64,000 nt of DNA, taken from positions 1 to 64,000 of the forward strand of contig JAKAHC010000009.1 in the NCBI GenBank assembly GCA_021815305.1, in the 5' to 3' direction. The stretch comes from Deltaproteobacteria bacterium. GTDB taxonomy: Bacteria; Desulfobacterota; Deferrimicrobia; Deferrimicrobiales; Deferrimicrobiaceae. The position numbers were made by a program, and so were the translations under genes. This document shows, one piece after another, positions 45,286-54,723 of this stretch. Position 1 is the stretch's first letter. Each line of letters begins with the position of its first letter. Under the pieces are notes generated by a model. The model saw nothing but the letters and a program-made list of their open reading frames with translations. It made no database searches and was not told the DNA's origin.

Positions 45286-46998
45286 ATGACGGAAGAACGG
45301 GCCGAAACGTTCCTGCGCCTGATCCGCCGCGCGGAGCGCGGCAGGCTGAAGGTGTATCTCGGGTACGGCGCAGGCGTCGGCAAGACCTACCAGATGCTCC
45401 TGGAAGGGCACCGCCTGAAGGACGAGGGGATCGACGTCGTCATCGGCCTGGTGGAAACCCACGAGCGCGCGGAGACCGCGGGGCTGATCAAGGGGCTGGA
45501 GGTCGTCCCGCGCCGCCGTCAGGAGTACCGCGGCGTGGCCCTCGAGGAGATGGACCTGGATGCCGTTCTCGCCCGGAAACCCCAGGTCGCCCTCATCGAC
45601 GAACTGGCCCACACCAACGTCCCGGGAAGCCGGAACCCGAAGAGATACCAGGACGTGCAGGACGTCCTGGCCGCGGGGATCCACGTCGTGACCACGCTGA
45701 ACATCCAGCACCTCGAAAGTCTCTACGACCTGGTGGAGAGGACAACCCACGTCAGGATCCGGGAGCGGATCCCGGACACCGTACTCGGCGAGGCGGACCA
45801 GCTTGTGAACGTCGACCTGACGACCGAGGATCTGAGGAAGCGGCTGCTGGAGGGGAAAATCTACCCTCCGGACCGGATCGCGACCGCGCTTTCCAACTTC
45901 TTCACCGAATCCAACCTCGAGGAGCTCCGGGAGCTGACACTGCGGGAGCTGGCCTCGCAGATCGACCTGCGGCGCCGGGACACGGTGGAAGAGGAATCGT
46001 TCGGCGGCCCCGACCAGATCATGGTCTGCCTCAGTTCCCGGGGTCCCAACAGCGAGGCGCTCCTTCGGTTCGCATCCCGGCTGGCGGGCAGGCTCAACAG
46101 GAACTGGTACGCCGTCTACGTTCAGACCCCGTCCGAGGAGCCCACGGTCATCGACGCAAAGACCCAACGCATTCTCTCCGGAACCCTTACTCTCGCCAAG
46201 CAGCTGGGCGCGATGGTCTTCACCTACAAGGGCGAGGACGTCGCGGACACGCTCTTTCGGTTCGCAAGGGAATACCGGGTCGGCACGATCGTCGTCGGCA
46301 CCCCCAGCCCCATTCCGGCGTGGAAGCGGTTGCTGGGAAAGCGCAGTACGACGGGTCGGCTGGTTGCGGACCCTCGCGGGATGACGATCGTCGTGCTCGA
46401 TACCAGGAAAGGGGAGGCTGTGACCCGCGCCGCTCCCTCCCCGGCCCTCCGGGAAAGGCCGGAGGGCGCATCGGAAAAGGAAAGGAGCCCCGCACCTTCC
46501 CCGCCGAAGCAACCTCTCCTGAGCCTCCTGCTGGGTCCGGGGCGGATCGTGATATGGAACCAGCCGGTCGGCAAGGAACTCGCCTTGCGTACCCTTGTGG
46601 ATTCCGCGGTGGGGGACTGCGGAGCCGGGGACCCGGCGACGATCCTCGGATCGGTCCTGAAGCGCGAGGAAGAGGGGTCGACGTTCTTCAACGAGGGGGT
46701 GGCGTTCCCCCACGCCCGGATCGAAAAGCTGGAAGCCCCCGTCGTCGCGATGGGCATCACGCTCCGGGGAGTGCAAGACGTCTCCACGGAGAAGCCGGTG
46801 GAGTACATCTTCCTCGTTCTCACGCCCGCCGGTTCTCCCGATACCCAGGTTCAGATCCTGGGGATCCTTGCGAGGGTTTCCAGGAACCGGCACCTGCTCC
46901 TGAAGATCCGATCCTGCCGGACCCCGGAAGATGTCCTGTCGGCCATCCGGGATTGGGAGGTCCGGAGCGCGGCCGGGGCGACCGAACCTGCCTTGTAA
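45286..46998 (+). CDS. KdpD sensor domain plus USP plus PTS EIIA fusion, no kinase core
   Basis: A 570-residue protein. Residues 18-225 are the KdpD sensor domain with Walker A GYGAGVGKT and Walker B VALIDELAHTN. Residues 240-375 are a universal-stress (USP) domain (IMVCLSSRGPNSEALLRFA). A Pro/Ala-rich linker (about 376-425) leads to a type-2 PTS EIIA domain (about 430-560) with its phosphorylatable His476 in AFPHARIEKL. The transmembrane, GAF, HisKA and ATPase parts of classical KdpD are all missing. In E. coli, EIIA-Ntr binds KdpD and stimulates it, so the fusion may hard-wire PTS state to K+ control. A partner kinase is encoded in the same operon. Confidence 0.85.
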   Translation: MTEERAETFLRLIRRAERGRLKVYLGYGAGVGKTYQMLLEGHRLKDEGIDVVIGLVETHERAETAGLIKGLEVVPRRRQEYRGVALEEMDLDAVLARKPQVALIDELAHTNVPGSRNPKRYQDVQDVLAAGIHVVTTLNIQHLESLYDLVERTTHVRIRERIPDTVLGEADQLVNVDLTTEDLRKRLLEGKIYPPDRIATALSNFFTESNLEELRELTLRELASQIDLRRRDTVEEESFGGPDQIMVCLSSRGPNSEALLRFASRLAGRLNRNWYAVYVQTPSEEPTVIDAKTQRILSGTLTLAKQLGAMVFTYKGEDVADTLFRFAREYRVGTIVVGTPSPIPAWKRLLGKRSTTGRLVADPRGMTIVVLDTRKGEAVTRAAPSPALRERPEGASEKERSPAPSPPKQPLLSLLLGPGRIVIWNQPVGKELALRTLVDSAVGDCGAGDPATILGSVLKREEEGSTFFNEGVAFPHARIEKLEAPVVAMGITLRGVQDVSTEKPVEYIFLVLTPAGSPDTQVQILGILARVSRNRHLLLKIRSCRTPEDVLSAIRDWEVRSAAGATEPAL

Positions 46999-47015
46999 CC
47001 GTTCTATTCGACGTT

Positions 47016-47984
47016 TCAGAGGAGAAGAACGAGTTTCCCGGTCGTTCCCCTGCCCGCCAGCCGGCGATGCGCCTCGCCGGCCTCCGCCAGAGGGAACTCC
47101 CCCCCGATCCGGACCTTGAGCTCGCCGCGGGAGATCCACCCGAACAGGTCGTTCGCCCGTTCCGTCAGCTCCTCCCGCGTCGCGGTGTAGTGGACAAGGG
47201 ACGGGCGGGTAAGAAACAGGCCTCCTCTCGCGTTCAGGATCTGCGGATCGAACGACGGCACCGGCCCGCTCGCCTGGCCGTAAAGGACGAGGTATCCCCG
47301 GGGCGCAAGGCACCCCAGGCTTTTCTCGAACGTGGATGCGCCGACGGAATCGTAGACGACCTGCACGCCCTTTCCCCCGGTCATCCGCCGGGTCTCGGCC
47401 TCGAAATCGTGCGTGGCGTAGAGGACCACCTCGTCCGCGCCGGCCTGCCTTGCGAGCTCCGCCTTCTCCGAGGTCGACACGGTGCCGATCACGCGGGCCC
47501 CCCGCCGCTTCGCCATCTGCACAAGGAGGAGCCCGACCCCCCCCGCCGCCGCGTGGACGACGCAGGTGTCGCCGGGCCGCAGCGGATACGTCGCGTGGGA
47601 CAGGTAGTGGGCGGTCATTCCCTGGAGCATGACGGCGGCGGCGGTCTTCGGTTCGATTCCCTTGGGGATCTTGACGAGCCTCCAGGCGGGCACGACGGCG
47701 TACTCCGCGTAGGACCCGATCGCCCCGGCGTATGCCACCCGGTCCCCGGGAACGACCTCCGAAACGCTCCCTCCCGTCTCCGCCACGGTGCCCGCGCCCT
47801 CGTTGCCCGGTGTGAAGGGGAGGGGGACCTTGTAGAGCCCCATCCGCTGGTAGATGTCGATGAAATTCACCCCGGACGCCTCGATGCGGACGAGGGCCTG
47901 GCCGTCGCCCGGATGCGGAGTGGGACAATCCTCCGCCTTCATGGCCTCGGGCCCCCCGTGAGCGTGAACGCGGATCGCTTTCAT
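47016..47984 (-). CDS. NADPH:quinone oxidoreductase (zinc-free MDR family)
   Basis: A 322-residue medium-chain reductase of the quinone oxidoreductase type. The N-terminal GroES-like domain contains [19 protein letters not shown] and PGNEGAGTV. The cofactor-binding [19 protein letters not shown] then follows. Residues used for NADPH binding and the lack of zinc-ligand cysteines match family enzymes that reduce quinones by one electron. The start follows ggaggtgtcc. It is convergent with the kdp operon and divergent from the DapA-like gene. Confidence 0.88.
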   Translation of the reverse strand: MKAIRVHAHGGPEAMKAEDCPTPHPGDGQALVRIEASGVNFIDIYQRMGLYKVPLPFTPGNEGAGTVAETGGSVSEVVPGDRVAYAGAIGSYAEYAVVPAWRLVKIPKGIEPKTAAAVMLQGMTAHYLSHATYPLRPGDTCVVHAAAGGVGLLLVQMAKRRGARVIGTVSTSEKAELARQAGADEVVLYATHDFEAETRRMTGGKGVQVVYDSVGASTFEKSLGCLAPRGYLVLYGQASGPVPSFDPQILNARGGLFLTRPSLVHYTATREELTERANDLFGWISRGELKVRIGGEFPLAEAGEAHRRLAGRGTTGKLVLLL

Positions 47985-48096
47985 GGACACCTCCGTGAAA
48001 CCGTTGTTATAGAATGGATGACCAAAGCGGGTCGGGGTTTCCTGCGATGGCCGGGATTCTTTCCGCACACCGTACCATGAGAGGAGGGTGTTTCCC

Positions 48097-49029
48097 ATGG
48101 AGGAGAAGGGGAAAGGTTTGACCCTGGAAGGCGTATACCCCATCCTTCCCACCCCGTTCGACGACGGGGAGGAGCTCGATCTTCCTTCCTTCACCCGCAT
48201 GGTGCGCTTCATGGCGGAAATCGGGGTGGATGGGGTGACCGTGCTGGGGGTTCTCGGGGAGTCGAACCGGATGACGGACGCCGAACGGGAGAAACTGATC
48301 GGCACGGCGGTCGCGGCAGCGGCGGGGCGGATTCCCGTGGTCGTCGGGGCGAGCCACAAGGGGACGGCGGCCACCCGGTCCCTGTGCCGGATGGCGGCCT
48401 CCCTCGGAGCGTCGGCGGTCATGGTGGCGCCGTCCCGGGAGCCCGTCCCGTCCGACGAGAAGGTGTTCCAGTATTTCCGGCGCGTGGCCGACGGGATCAC
48501 CCTTCCCATCGTCGTGCAGGACCACCCGGCGTCCACCGAGGTCCACATGCCGGTGCCGCTCCTCCTCCGGCTGATCGACGAGATCCCGCGGGTCGCCTGC
48601 ATCAAGCAGGAGGCGCCCCCCACCCCCGCCAGGATCGGCGCCCTCGTCCGGGGGATGAAGAAGCGGCGGGTCCCGGTGCTCACGGGGCTCGGCGCCCTTT
48701 ACGGGATCTTCGACCTGGAACGGGGGAGCGCCGGCTTCATGACCGGGTTCGCGTTCCCCGAGGTGCTCCTGGCGATGGTGCGGGCCGCGAGGGAGGGCCG
48801 TCCGGACCAGGCCGACGGGATCTACCGGCGCTACCTCCCCCTTATCGTGTTCGAACAGCAGCCGGGCATCGCGGTCCGGAAGGAGATCTTCCGGATGCGC
48901 GGACTTCTCGAATGCGGACGCGTGCGCCATCCGGGGGCCGATCTCGACCCGGAAGCCGCCTCGCAGCTGCGCGCTCTCCTCGACCGGATCCTTCCGGGGG
49001 TCGACCTCCGGCGTCCGATCCGACCGTGA
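48097..49029 (+). CDS. Dihydrodipicolinate synthase-family aldolase/lyase
   Basis: A 310-residue TIM-barrel protein of the DapA/NAL family. The opening [18 protein letters not shown] and [11 protein letters not shown] are typical. The Schiff-base Lys is in ACIKQEAPP. The Tyr that assists catalysis in DapA is replaced here (VVQDHPAST rather than YNVP). A different substrate from the lysine pathway is therefore likely, possibly another 2-oxo acid. Start ATG follows aggagggtgtttccc. It heads a same-strand run with the DUF1850-TAXI-TRAP genes, which suggests action on a transported organic acid. Confidence 0.8.
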   Translation: MEEKGKGLTLEGVYPILPTPFDDGEELDLPSFTRMVRFMAEIGVDGVTVLGVLGESNRMTDAEREKLIGTAVAAAAGRIPVVVGASHKGTAATRSLCRMAASLGASAVMVAPSREPVPSDEKVFQYFRRVADGITLPIVVQDHPASTEVHMPVPLLLRLIDEIPRVACIKQEAPPTPARIGALVRGMKKRRVPVLTGLGALYGIFDLERGSAGFMTGFAFPEVLLAMVRAAREGRPDQADGIYRRYLPLIVFEQQPGIAVRKEIFRMRGLLECGRVRHPGADLDPEAASQLRALLDRILPGVDLRRPIRP

Positions 49030-49060
49030 CGGGGCGCGGATCGAAGAGGGAGCAAACCGG

Positions 49061-49585
49061 TTGACGCGGGGCGGTTTTGGAATTAAAACATGGTGTCACT
49101 ACCGGGCCGGCTCCCGGCGGTCCGGTTTTCCGGCAGCCGGGACGATCCTTCTTGCGTTGTGGGTGGCGGTCTCGGCCGCGCATGCCGCGCCCCCCAAGGC
49201 GGAGGTCGCCGTTCTCAGGGTGTCCGGCGGGAAGATCACCCGCCTCGTCCCCCTGGCCGGCAATTCGTTCACGCTTTCCTGGCGCCACTCCGTCGAACTC
49301 ACGGAGTGGCGGGAGACGTTCGTCGTCGAGCCGGACGGGCGGATCTCCCTTGCGCTGTCCGAATATTCTTCCGCGGGGGCCGGCCTCCCGGACCGGCTCC
49401 AGGAGGGGGAGCGATTCCAATTCGCCGGGGGGCGGATGCGGATCTCGGGGCAGCATGTCGTCCTCGAGGAACTGAGGATCCTGCTTTCGAACGTGTCCGG
49501 GCACGTTCTTTGGGCGGGGGGGGAACGGATCGATCTGAACGCGTTGTTCGGGGAAGGTCCGATCACGATCCGGGTCGAAAAATAA
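49061..49585 (+). CDS. DUF1850 exported protein linked to TRAP transporter
   Basis: A 174-residue protein with an N-terminal signal segment (GTILLALWVAVSAAHAAPP) and the DUF1850 core (FTLSWRHSVELTEWRE). DUF1850 proteins are usually encoded beside TAXI-type TRAP transporters, as here, and their role is unknown. It starts with TTG shortly after the lyase gene and ends 23 bp before the binding-protein gene. Confidence 0.75.
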   Translation: MTRGGFGIKTWCHYRAGSRRSGFPAAGTILLALWVAVSAAHAAPPKAEVAVLRVSGGKITRLVPLAGNSFTLSWRHSVELTEWRETFVVEPDGRISLALSEYSSAGAGLPDRLQEGERFQFAGGRMRISGQHVVLEELRILLSNVSGHVLWAGGERIDLNALFGEGPITIRVEK

Positions 49586-49608
49586 CGGTTTCACAAGGAG
49601 GAGAGACG

Positions 49609-50574
49609 ATGACGAAAGGCAAGAAGTTGGGGATTGCGGTCGTTGCGGCCTGCTCGCTGCTCCTTACGGCCGGCATGGTTTCCGGGGCGAAGTTCATCAC
49701 CATCGCGACGGGGGGGACGGGCGGCGCCTACTTCCCCATCGGGGCGGGCCTGGCGGACATCATCAACAAGAACCTGTCCGGCTTCAACGCCTCGGCGGAG
49801 GTCACGGCGGCGTCGAAGGTCAACTGCATCAACGTGAACGACGGCAAAAGCGACCTGGGGTTCGTCCTGGGGGACACGCTCGCGTACGCCTACAAGGGCG
49901 AGGCGATCGGCGGGTTCAAGACCCCTCTGACGAAGCTTCGCGTGGTGGCCAACATCTACCCCAACACGATCCAGATCGTGGCGCGCAAGGATTCGGGGAT
50001 CACGAAGCTTTCCGACCTGAAGGGAAAGAAGGTCTCCGTGGGGGCGCCAGGCTCCGGGACGGAGATCAACGCGCGGCAGATATTCGCCGCCGCCGGGATG
50101 AGCTACAAGGATTTCGGCCGGACCGATTACCTGAGTTTCTCCGAAAGCGCGGACCAGATGAAGAACCGCGCCATCGACGTGACGCTCATGAGCTCGGGCC
50201 TCCCCAACCCCGGGATCATGGACATCGCGACGTCCCAGGAGATCGTCCTGATTCCGATCGGCGCGGAGGTCGTGAAAAAGCTGCACCAGGAACACCCCTT
50301 CTTCATACCGGCCGTGATCCCCAAGGGGACGTACAAGGGGCAGACGGCCGACGTCCCGAGCGTTGCGATCCCGAACTTCCTGATCACCCGGTCCGACATC
50401 GACGACCAGACCATCTACGACATCACGAAGGCGATGTTCACGCATCTCCCCAGGCTCGTCCAGGCGCACAAGGCGGCCAGGGACATCCGGCTTTCGGACG
50501 CCGCGAAGGGAAGCCCCGTGCCGCTGGACCCCGGCGCGGAAAGGTATTACCGGGAAATGAAGGTGCTCAAGTAG
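49609..50574 (+). CDS. TAXI-family TRAP substrate-binding protein
   Basis: A 321-residue periplasmic binding protein with signal peptide (VVAACSLLLTAGMVSGA). Family signatures are ITIATGGTGGAYFPIGAGLA at the mature N terminus and GAPGSGTEINARQIF in the middle. The TAXI group binds small organic anions such as glutamate or other dicarboxylates. The ligand here is unknown. Ribosome site aaggaggagag. The fused permease gene follows 34 bp later. Confidence 0.92.
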   Translation: MTKGKKLGIAVVAACSLLLTAGMVSGAKFITIATGGTGGAYFPIGAGLADIINKNLSGFNASAEVTAASKVNCINVNDGKSDLGFVLGDTLAYAYKGEAIGGFKTPLTKLRVVANIYPNTIQIVARKDSGITKLSDLKGKKVSVGAPGSGTEINARQIFAAAGMSYKDFGRTDYLSFSESADQMKNRAIDVTLMSSGLPNPGIMDIATSQEIVLIPIGAEVVKKLHQEHPFFIPAVIPKGTYKGQTADVPSVAIPNFLITRSDIDDQTIYDITKAMFTHLPRLVQAHKAARDIRLSDAAKGSPVPLDPGAERYYREMKVLK

Positions 50575-50608
50575 TCCGCGGCGATATCACGACGGGGGAA
50601 CGGCGCGC

Positions 50609-52741
50609 ATGGACAGGATCGGCGATGAGCTCCGGAAGGATCTCGAATCCCTTCCCGGGGTGGACCACATGGACGTCGAGCGGGAGATCGCGAAGTACGA
50701 CCCGGAATTCCGGTTCCGGGACCTTGCCGGGGCCTGGAAATGGATCGTCTTCGCCATCGCGGCGGGGATGTCCGTGTTCCAGCTCTACACGGCGGGGTTC
50801 GGGCTCCTGGACGCCTACGAACAGCGCGCGATCCACCTTGCCTTCATCCTGACGCTTACGTTCCTCCTGTTTCCCCTTCGCCCGAAGGCCGGGACGAAGG
50901 TGCAGCGGGTGCCGGTCTACGACCTCCTCCTGGCGGTGGCGGGGGCGGCGGTCGGCCTCTACATCTTCTGGGACTACCAGGGGATCGTGATGCGGGCGGG
51001 ATTGCCGTCGACGCTGGATCTTGCCTTCGCCTTCGCCACGATCCTCCTGGTGATGGAGGCGAGCCGGCGGATCATCGGGCCGCCGATGGCGATCCTGGCC
51101 TCCGTATTCCTAGCCTTCGCCTACTTCGGGCCCCACATGCCGGGGGTGTTCGCCCACAGGGGATACCATCTCGTCGACATCGCCGAGTACATGTACCTGA
51201 CCACGGAAGGGATCTTCGGGATCCCCCTGGGCGTCTCCTCCACCTACATCTTCCTGTTCATCCTTCTGGGGGCGTACCTCGAACAGGCGGGCATCATCTC
51301 CTTCTTCTCGGACCTCGCGATGAGCCTCGTCGGCCACACGAAGGGAGGGCCCGCAAAGGTCGCCGTCTGCTCCAGCGCGCTGTTGGGGATGGTCAACGGT
51401 TCCGCGATCGCAAACGTGGTCACCGTGGGCGCCTTCACCATCCCGCTGATGAAGAAGACCGGGTTCCGGCCCGAATTCGCCGGGGCCGTAGAGTCCACCT
51501 CGTCGATGGGGGGGCAGATCATGCCTCCGGTGATGGGCGCGGTTGCGTTCATCATGGCCGACACCCTGGGAATTCCGTACGTGGCGATCTGCAAGGCGGC
51601 GGCGATCCCTGCGGTGCTCTACTTCCTCGCCGTCGGGGTGATGGTCCACTTCGAGGCGGGACGCACCGGGCTGCTCGGGTTGCCGAAAAAGGATCTCCCC
51701 CGGTTCCGGCAGGTGATCGGCGGGCGGTGGTACCTGCTGCTCCCCCTCGCCGCCCTTGTCTACCTGCTCCTCGCCGGGTACACGCCGCTGTTCGCGGGGT
51801 TCTACGGCATTGTCCTTACGATCGCCCTCATCATGGCGCAGAAGCTGTGGGCGACGCACGCGAACGCCTTCTTCCGGACGGTCCTGATGGCGGTGATCGC
51901 GGCGGGAGCGGCGGCGACGTACTTCTTCGGGGCGTTCGGCGTGCTCGGCCTCCACGGCGCCCTCGTCGCGATGTCCTTTGGGAACGCCGAGACGCGCCTC
52001 ACCCTCTTCGAACTCGTGAAGAGCCTCCACAACGGGGCGCGCAGCGCGCTGGGGGTGGCGGTCGCCTGCGCGGTCATCGGGATCGTCGTCGGCGTGGCGA
52101 CGATGACCGGGTTCGGCGTGAAGCTCTCCGGCGCGATCATCTCTTTGGCCGGCGGCAGGCTGTTCCTCACGCTCGTACTCACGATGGTGGCTTCCCTCAT
52201 CCTCGGGATGGGCGTCCCGACGATCCCCACCTACATCATCACCTCCACGATGGCGGCGCCCGCGCTGGCGATGTTCGGCGTGCTGCCCCTGGTGGCCCAC
52301 ATGTTTGTCTTCTACTTCGGGCTCCTGGCGGATCTCACCCCTCCCGTCGCCCTGGCGGCCTTCGCGGGAGCGGGGATCGCGAAGGCCGATCCCACGAGGA
52401 CCGGGTTCAACGCCGTGCGTCTCGCGATCGCCGGATTCGTCGTCCCGTTCATCTTCGTGTACGACAACTCCCTGCTGCTCCTCAACACGACGGTGGTCGG
52501 GGCGGTGGTGACCACCTTCGCGGCGACCCTGGGGATCGTTCTCCTGGGGGCCGGGGCCATCGGCTATTTCCTCATACAGGCCACGTGGTACGAACGCCTG
52601 ATCTTCATCGGCGGCGCGCTGCTGCTTATCATCCCCGGCCTGACGACCGACGCCATCGGGCTCCTGCTGGGGGGGATCGGTGTCGCCAGCCAGCTTTTCC
52701 GCAGGCGCGTGCCCGCGCAGCCGAGTCGAGCCACGGCCTGA
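50609..52741 (+). CDS. TRAP transporter fused permease (DctQM-type)
   Basis: A 710-residue membrane protein combining the small four-helix and the large 12-helix TRAP subunits, the normal form for TAXI systems. Family segments include LVGHTKGGPAKVAVCSSALL, GMVNGSAIANVVTVG, STSSMGGQIMPPVMGA and LGMGVPTIPTYII. It imports an organic anion together with Na+ or H+. The N-terminal 40 residues are cytoplasmic and charged. It completes the three-gene TRAP set with the upstream DUF1850 and TAXI genes. A 258-bp gap without a gene follows. Confidence 0.93.
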   Translation: MDRIGDELRKDLESLPGVDHMDVEREIAKYDPEFRFRDLAGAWKWIVFAIAAGMSVFQLYTAGFGLLDAYEQRAIHLAFILTLTFLLFPLRPKAGTKVQRVPVYDLLLAVAGAAVGLYIFWDYQGIVMRAGLPSTLDLAFAFATILLVMEASRRIIGPPMAILASVFLAFAYFGPHMPGVFAHRGYHLVDIAEYMYLTTEGIFGIPLGVSSTYIFLFILLGAYLEQAGIISFFSDLAMSLVGHTKGGPAKVAVCSSALLGMVNGSAIANVVTVGAFTIPLMKKTGFRPEFAGAVESTSSMGGQIMPPVMGAVAFIMADTLGIPYVAICKAAAIPAVLYFLAVGVMVHFEAGRTGLLGLPKKDLPRFRQVIGGRWYLLLPLAALVYLLLAGYTPLFAGFYGIVLTIALIMAQKLWATHANAFFRTVLMAVIAAGAAATYFFGAFGVLGLHGALVAMSFGNAETRLTLFELVKSLHNGARSALGVAVACAVIGIVVGVATMTGFGVKLSGAIISLAGGRLFLTLVLTMVASLILGMGVPTIPTYIITSTMAAPALAMFGVLPLVAHMFVFYFGLLADLTPPVALAAFAGAGIAKADPTRTGFNAVRLAIAGFVVPFIFVYDNSLLLLNTTVVGAVVTTFAATLGIVLLGAGAIGYFLIQATWYERLIFIGGALLLIIPGLTTDAIGLLLGGIGVASQLFRRRVPAQPSRATA

Positions 52742-52999
52742 ACCGTACGGGGAAGCGCGGCCCGTATGTCCCCTGCTTATTGCATGTGCGTAGTAATAAC
52801 TGTAATTATTCCTGTCATATCTTACATTCCTGAAATGTTCGAAGAAAGCGGGGAATATTAAAATACTGTTTCTGAAAGGGTTACCCCGTTATCGCCGGGT
52901 GGCCCGGATGTTGCTCCGGCAAGGGGACAGACCCTGGGCGCCGCGACCGCCCCCTTGCGAAAGGACGGGTTTCAATTCTTCCCGTAAGGAGCGAATCCC

Positions 53000-53761
53000 A
53001 TGAAAACCCCTCTTGCCGTATTCGTGTCCTGCCTGACGGTACTTTGGAGCGGCGGGACCGCTTTCCCCGCGGGTCCCGACTGCGGATGCCCCGACCTGGT
53101 ATACAGCGAAGCCTTTCAGTCGAAGGGGTTGGGGTATGTCTCCACCCCGGAATACGCCGACGCGGTGCGCGCGGTGGCGAACGGCACCTCGAAATACTCC
53201 CCGGAAGAGATCCCTGCCGCCTGGCGTTCCATTGCGGCGGAGTGGACGGCCTACCTCGCCATGCATCCTGCGGGGATGTCCGAACCGGCGGAATCGCCGG
53301 TCTACTCCGATGCGGGGGAACCCTACGATGCGGCGGCGTTCCTGAGGAAGAAGGAGGCTTGCGGGCCGGCGCTCCTGTACCTTGCCTCGCTGGAGTACCG
53401 GTCGAGGTCGGGGCATGAGGGGGTGAAGCCGGTCCTGCCCCTCGTCGTGCGCGCGGCGGCGAAGGACATCGAGGCGCGCGTCGTGGCCAAGCAGGGGATG
53501 GCGGCAAGCTACGCGAAAAGGGCCTCCGCGATCGGGACCCGGATCGCCGAAACGGAACGGATCGGGGCGGAGGAATGCTCCCCGGGCGACCTCGCCCTGG
53601 CGAAATCGGAACTCGAGTTGGCCCGTCGCGAAGCCGGGGGGGTGCGAACCAGTCTCCTCGAAACGGAATCCCTGTTCCGCCGGGCCGAACAGGCGGCCGA
53701 TTCGATCCTGTCGATCCGGAGGGTGGCCTCCGTCAAGGGAACCGTGTGCCCATCGGAGTGA
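53000..53761 (+). CDS. Exported protein of unknown function
   Basis: A 253-residue protein with a signal peptide (LAVFVSCLTVLWSGGTAFPA) and then a Cys pair (CGCPD). The C-terminal third is a long amphipathic helix (ECSPGDLALAKSELELARRE), like the DUF4398-type helical repeats found in envelope proteins. Four other cysteines could form disulfides in the periplasm. I do not recognise a specific family. Start ATG has ggagcgaatcc upstream. It is flanked by gaps and a terminator, so it is probably transcribed alone. Confidence 0.6.
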   Translation: MKTPLAVFVSCLTVLWSGGTAFPAGPDCGCPDLVYSEAFQSKGLGYVSTPEYADAVRAVANGTSKYSPEEIPAAWRSIAAEWTAYLAMHPAGMSEPAESPVYSDAGEPYDAAAFLRKKEACGPALLYLASLEYRSRSGHEGVKPVLPLVVRAAAKDIEARVVAKQGMAASYAKRASAIGTRIAETERIGAEECSPGDLALAKSELELARREAGGVRTSLLETESLFRRAEQAADSILSIRRVASVKGTVCPSE

Positions 53762-53812
53762 TGTCAACCCGGGGATAGAATCCACCCCGAAGGATCCCTC
53801 CAATCAGTGGTG

Positions 53813-53842
53813 CGGGGAGAGCCGGTCGCCCGGCCCTCCCCG
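53813..53842 (+). terminator. Stem-loop terminator
   Basis: The arms cggggag-a-gccgg and ccggc-c-ctccccg pair around the loop tcgc, 52 bp after the stop of the exported protein. A weak T-rich stretch follows. Confidence 0.6.
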
Positions 53843-53922
53843 TTGTCGTTCCCCCTTTTCTGAAATATTCCCCCGGCCTTGCCCCCATGTTTGCAAAAAC
53901 CAAACGATGTTTATTCAAGAGT

Positions 53923-53951
53923 TGACAGAATATATTTAATAAAATATAAAT
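53923..53951 (+). promoter_or_regulatory. Sigma-70-type promoter of the mutase operon
   Basis: TTGACA at 53923-53928 and TATAAA at 53946-53951 are spaced by 17 bp in an AT-rich stretch. This is the best housekeeping promoter in the window. It lies 55 bp before the GntR-family start and should drive the GntR-mutase operon. The GntR protein is likely to bind nearby. Confidence 0.7.
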
Positions 53952-54006
53952 TAGTGTCTGTCGCGAAATCCCTGATCCTCAGATTTCGGAATCCACGCGA
54001 GGACCT

Positions 54007-54723
54007 TTGAGAGAAGAGGTAAACCTTTTCGATTTAAGCCAATACGCCGGCCATCGGCCGGTGGGGGAGCTGGTCCACGCCGCAATGCGGCGCGCGATCC
54101 TCGAAAACGTTCTGCCCCCGGGACGACGCCTCGTCATCAAGGAACTGGCCGCCCGGATGGGGGTCAGTCTGACCCCGGTCCGCGAGGCGATCCATAAACT
54201 GGAATTGGAAGGCCTCGTCCGTAACGAACCGTACAAGGGCAGCGTTGTGACCGAGGCCCCCTCTCTCGAGGAAATGGAGGAATTCTACCGGTTACGGGGC
54301 GCGCTGGAGGGGCTGGTCGCCCACATCGCGGCCCGGCGGGGAACCGCGCAGGAACTTTCGTATCTGAAGGAGGCGATGGAGGAGATGGGGGTGACGGCCG
54401 AGACGGGAAACATCGACCGGTTCATGGACCTCCAGGGGGCGTTCTGGGACCGGTATATCGGCCTGGTCCGCACCAAGCGGCTCTTCCAGCTGATCTCCGG
54501 CATCCGGGATTACCTGGAGCGGGCAAAACCGGTATCGCTCTTGAAGCCTGGAAGGATGGATATGGCGATGAAGGAGATCCGGGCGGTGGTGGACGCCATC
54601 GAGGCCGGAGAGCCGGAACGTGCGGAACATCTCGCCAGAGAGCATTGCCGCCTCGCGTTCGAGGCGTATCGGTCCGTCATGGAGCATCGGCTTGCGGGCG
54701 GTCCGGAAGGGGGGACGCCTTGA
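54007..54723 (+). CDS. GntR-family regulator (FadR/FCD type)
   Basis: A 238-residue repressor. The N-terminal winged helix contains RRAILENVLPPGRRLVIKEL and VSLTPVREAIHKLELEGLV. The C-terminal FCD ligand domain (about 90-225) has helices around EMEEFYRLRGALEGLVAHIA and metal/ligand-binding His residues (EHLAREHCRLA). FCD regulators usually sense organic acids. It starts with TTG and its stop overlaps the mutase start. Control of the downstream acyl-CoA operon in response to a pathway acid is the natural inference. Confidence 0.87.
   Translation: MREEVNLFDLSQYAGHRPVGELVHAAMRRAILENVLPPGRRLVIKELAARMGVSLTPVREAIHKLELEGLVRNEPYKGSVVTEAPSLEEMEEFYRLRGALEGLVAHIAARRGTAQELSYLKEAMEEMGVTAETGNIDRFMDLQGAFWDRYIGLVRTKRLFQLISGIRDYLERAKPVSLLKPGRMDMAMKEIRAVVDAIEAGEPERAEHLAREHCRLAFEAYRSVMEHRLAGGPEGGTP

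Noticed and set aside
45286-46998. Complete KdpD histidine kinase
   Set aside because: No transmembrane helices, GAF, HisKA or ATPase motifs are present. The C-terminal part matches PTS EIIA instead.
47985-48683. N-terminal extension of the quinone oxidoreductase
   Set aside because: The extension is antisense to the DapA-family gene. The ATG at 47984 has a good ribosome site and gives the family length.
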